From Bacteroidales bacterium (GTDB lineage: Bacteria; Bacteroidota; Bacteroidia; Bacteroidales; Bacteroidaceae), in the NCBI GenBank assembly GCA_004555245.1, contig SFIS01000096.1:1-6374 (forward strand): a stretch of 6,374 nt of DNA, given 5' to 3'. Both the position numbers and the translations under genes were made by a program. The notes beneath the pieces were generated by a model, which saw only the letters and a list, made by a program, of their open reading frames with translations, had not been told where the DNA came from and made no database searches. This document shows positions 5,601 through 6,374 of the stretch, one piece after another; the stretch's first letter is position 1; every line of letters starts with the position of its first letter.

Positions 5601-5910
5601 AGCTTGTATCGATTGGTTTGTAATTCTGGAATGAGTAGTCAAAGACAACCTTCGTTATCCGTTTATTCCGGTCGTTAGAGGTTCCTGCCCATGCAGGAAC
5701 TCTGGTATCGTCTGCCCGTTTCTGGTCGATGCCATATACGTTGCCCGTGCGCGTTGCCTTGTTGGCATCGTAGTAGAACGTCAGCGTGCCGTTGTTCTCG
5801 AGCACATAGGCTTCATTGTTCTGCGCCAACGCCGTCTGTGGCATGGCAAGTAGGGCGATGAACAGAGCTGCTATCGCCGCTGTCATGTTTTTAAGTAGGT
5901 TTTTCTTCAT
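2659..5910 (-). CDS. Secreted BspA-type 26-residue-repeat surface protein (DUF285)
   Basis: This 1083-residue protein starts with a signal peptide (KK, hydrophobic AAIAALFIALLA, cleavage after ALA-29, mature end Q30; no lipobox Cys). Four homologous modules follow: about 33-321, 324-538, 541-725 and 728-1034. Each opens with AYVV(x)DGSTLTFYYD, continues through a KVVFDSSFKNYRP segment and an LNT..VT.M repeat, and closes with LTTIYCNDDW and TDVTMAN..GYFTKK. Between lie 26-residue units of the form LTSLDVSKFNTANVTxMxxMFxxC. The MFxxC motif occurs 7, 4, 3 and 8 times, 22 in all. This is the DUF285/BspA-like repeat (PF03382, TIGR02167), known from surface proteins linked to adhesion. The end (1053-1083, GIYTLNGVRL...GIYVIDGRKVVKR) resembles the short C-terminal segment of many Prevotella exported proteins, perhaps a type IX sorting signal. 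The ATG is supported by the signal peptide. It is probably monocistronic; no consensus promoter is seen. The ligand is unknown. Confidence 0.95.
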   Translation of the reverse strand: MKKNLLKNMTAAIAALFIALLAMPQTALAQNNEAYVLENNGTLTFYYDANKATRTGNVYGIDQKRADDTRVPAWAGTSNDRNKRITKVVFDYSFQNYKPIDTSFWFYYCTTLKTIEHMDFLNTANVTNMRYMFKECLQLTSLDVSKFNTANVTDMTCMFMDCTGLTSLDVTKFNTEKVTKMCSMFNSCLKLTSLDVSKFNTSKVGDMSFMFSGCFALTSLDVSKFDTQNVTNMDRMFMNCEKLTSLDVASFNTTSVSNMSCMFLNCKALTTIYCNDDWNRKVVKESTDMFKNCSNLKGAVAYDANKTDVTMANSTGYFTKKNEAYVVQSSGMLTFYYDTEKIQRVLSGRYIIHDIDKKRKDATAIPAWAGTPEKTNTLKNKVVFDSSFKNYRPTTTDFWFYYCVALETIEGIENLNTEDVTDMHCMFEGCEKLTSLDISNFNTAKVTHMNYMFYGCSALTSLNVLNFNTAKVTDMRCMFYGCSALTTIYCNDDWTKGVVTQSKGMFYDCTNLKGAATYVANKTDVTMANPITGYFTKKTVAYVVEDGSTLTFYYDANKATRTGTVYGIDDKLADDTVIPAWAGNKLNRNERTTKVVFDSSFKNYRPATTAYWFCICKKLATVEGIENLNTADVTDMSGMFLGCSALTSLDVTNFNTRKVTAMTNMFSACSALTTIYCNDNWKSDVVKESRDMFIGCKNLKGAATYDQTKADVTMANPSSGYFTRKSVAYVVEDGSTLTFYYDANKATRTGNVYDISTLNWTGNQKQPNTQIKTVVFDSSFKDYRPTTTASWFDCCTMIATIKGMENLNTEEVTNMSYMFYNCSSLTSLDVSNFNTEKVTAMSGMFSACSALTSLDLSKFNTANVTTMSSMFYGCSALTSLDLSKFNTANVTTMTSMFCGCSSLPSLNLSSFNTANVTNMTSMFHNCKSLTSLNVSNFNTANAFYMTEMFSGCSDLTSLNVSSFNTAKVKYMNFMFCDCSSLTTIYCNDDWKSDVVQNSVNMFADCTNLKGAVAYDATKTDVTMANPTTGYFTKKDPSGIDAVTVDTPAARRGIYTLNGVRLNTSPDNLPAGIYVIDGRKVVKR
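3231..3370. repeat. Exact 62-bp tandem duplication at 78-bp period inside the surface-protein gene
   Basis: Positions 3231-3292 and 3309-3370 are identical. This is one 26-codon repeat period in module 4 (the LTSLDLSKFNTANVTTM units, residues about 847-893). Neighbouring units differ more, so this pair is the most recent duplication and a site where unit number could change by slippage without breaking the frame. Confidence 0.85.
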
Positions 5911-6195
5911 GATTGTGTTTCTTTACGAAATGATTGTGTTTATTGAATGATATTTTGCAATTGTTGTGGTTGTAAAATCATGTTTCCGACAACAGGGACA
6001 ACGTTACTTTTTGAAAGATGCTGTCACAATTGTCTCTGCTGTCGTGAAACGTCAGTACAGCCAGTGTCTGTTGTCTGTCATAGGGTTTTACTAATGCCCC
6101 GCTAACTTGCGGGGCTTGTCAAGTAAAGCTATTAAATTTTCAACAATAAGTAGGTGTGCAAGATTATTATAATCCTTGCACCGCCTACTTATACA
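5911..6195. other. Upstream region of the surface-protein gene
   Basis: No gene is seen. A 12-bp sequence, ATGATTGTGTTT, occurs at 5909-5920 and 5930-5941, so the sequence around the start codon is duplicated 21 bp upstream in the leader. GCCCCGC-TAACTT-GCGGGGC (6096-6115) is a perfect seven-pair stem without a T-run. TGTCGTGAAACG with its right flank (6040-6072) resembles 2470-2502 on the far side of the gene. I found no full TTTG/TAnnTTTG promoter on the minus strand. Confidence 0.5.
6146..6192 (-). terminator. Long inverted repeat, probable terminator of the preceding gene
   Basis: AAGTAGG plus GTGCAAG on one side pairs with CTTGCAC plus CCTACTT on the other. Inner ATTAT/ATAAT extends the stem, leaving only small bulges over 47 bp. 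It starts 4 bp past the stop codon of the minus-strand gene at 6196 and is followed on that strand by TTGTTGAAAATTT, a moderately U-rich tail. It separates that gene from the surface-protein gene. Confidence 0.65.
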
Positions 6196-6374
6196 TTATT
6201 TATAGTTCACCTTCTCCTTCGTGGGGTGCTTCATGCGTGCCATGATGCTGAACGCCCCTGTGCCCTTGCCTCCGGAGACACCCTCTTTGAACACCCAGTG
6301 ATATACGAAGTAGTTGTCGCCCTCCTTGACGATGAAATCGACATCCATGCTGCGATGCATCACCTGATAAGGAT
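6196..6374 (-). CDS. C-terminal 58 residues of an unidentified protein (cut by window edge)
   Basis: The gene enters from the right edge and ends at TAA (6196-6198). The visible end includes VDFIVKEGDNYFVYHWVFKEG, then GGKGTGAFSIMARMKHPTKEKVNYK. It is soluble in character and alternates charged and aromatic residues as beta-rich domains do, with no membrane segment and no sorting-type C-terminus. Codon use is G/C-rich at third positions (GTC, AAG, GAC), like the surface-protein gene, and no other frame is as protein-like, so I regard it as a real gene. I do not recognise the family. It lies on the same strand as the surface-protein gene, 285 bp upstream of it, but a strong inverted repeat directly after its stop suggests separate transcripts. 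Confidence 0.75.
   Translation of the reverse strand, partial: PYQVMHRSMDVDFIVKEGDNYFVYHWVFKEGVSGGKGTGAFSIMARMKHPTKEKVNYK

Overview
The window looks like a chromosomal stretch from a Bacteroidota bacterium, most likely Prevotella-like. The evidence is a large surface protein of 26-residue BspA-type repeats with a C-terminal segment of the kind seen in many Prevotella secreted proteins, leaders that mostly lack Shine-Dalgarno sites, and one full match to the Bacteroidota promoter (TTTG, 20 bp, TAnnTTTG). The assignment is inference from these traits; no rRNA or other taxonomic marker is present.

Layout. 1-375: two tiny genes on the minus strand, a 55-residue helix-turn-helix-like protein followed 17 nt later by a 36-residue membrane peptide. 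Their leader contains a short TTTCTCA repeat array (378-414). 415-795: no gene; AT-alternating, G-rich and purine/pyrimidine-alternating tracts plus a second, inverted copy of the array (715-742). 796-1119: a near-ideal promoter, a leader of about 200 nt, a good Shine-Dalgarno and a 28-residue reading frame that resembles the beginning of an HU-like DNA-binding protein. 1123-1870: a hairpin-dense, repeat-rich segment with no convincing gene. It holds a 116-bp direct repeat (115/116 identical), a unit nested in a hairpin loop, and at least six short stem-loops of one family in both orientations, with compensatory base changes. 1906-2040: a 44-residue basic peptide with a CxxC pair whose stop codon abuts a 147-bp array of 7- and 9-bp TTTCTCA units (2041-2187). 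2269-2465: a frameshifted remnant resembling the C-terminus of a SAM-dependent methyltransferase. 2506-2650: inverted repeats behind the large gene.

2659-5910 (minus strand) is the one large intact gene: a 1083-residue secreted protein made of four homologous modules carrying 7, 4, 3 and 8 MFxxC repeats. Upstream lies a 285-bp gap containing a strong inverted repeat, probably the terminator of the preceding gene. The last 58 codons of that gene (6196-6374, minus strand) are cut by the window edge.

The genes do not form an obvious pathway. The large surface protein is probably transcribed alone, and the left 2.6 kb is accessory, repeat-bearing DNA with small genes and gene remnants. The most unusual parts are the promoter-proximal hairpin region (1123-1870) and the dispersed TTTCTCA arrays that touch the ends of small genes.
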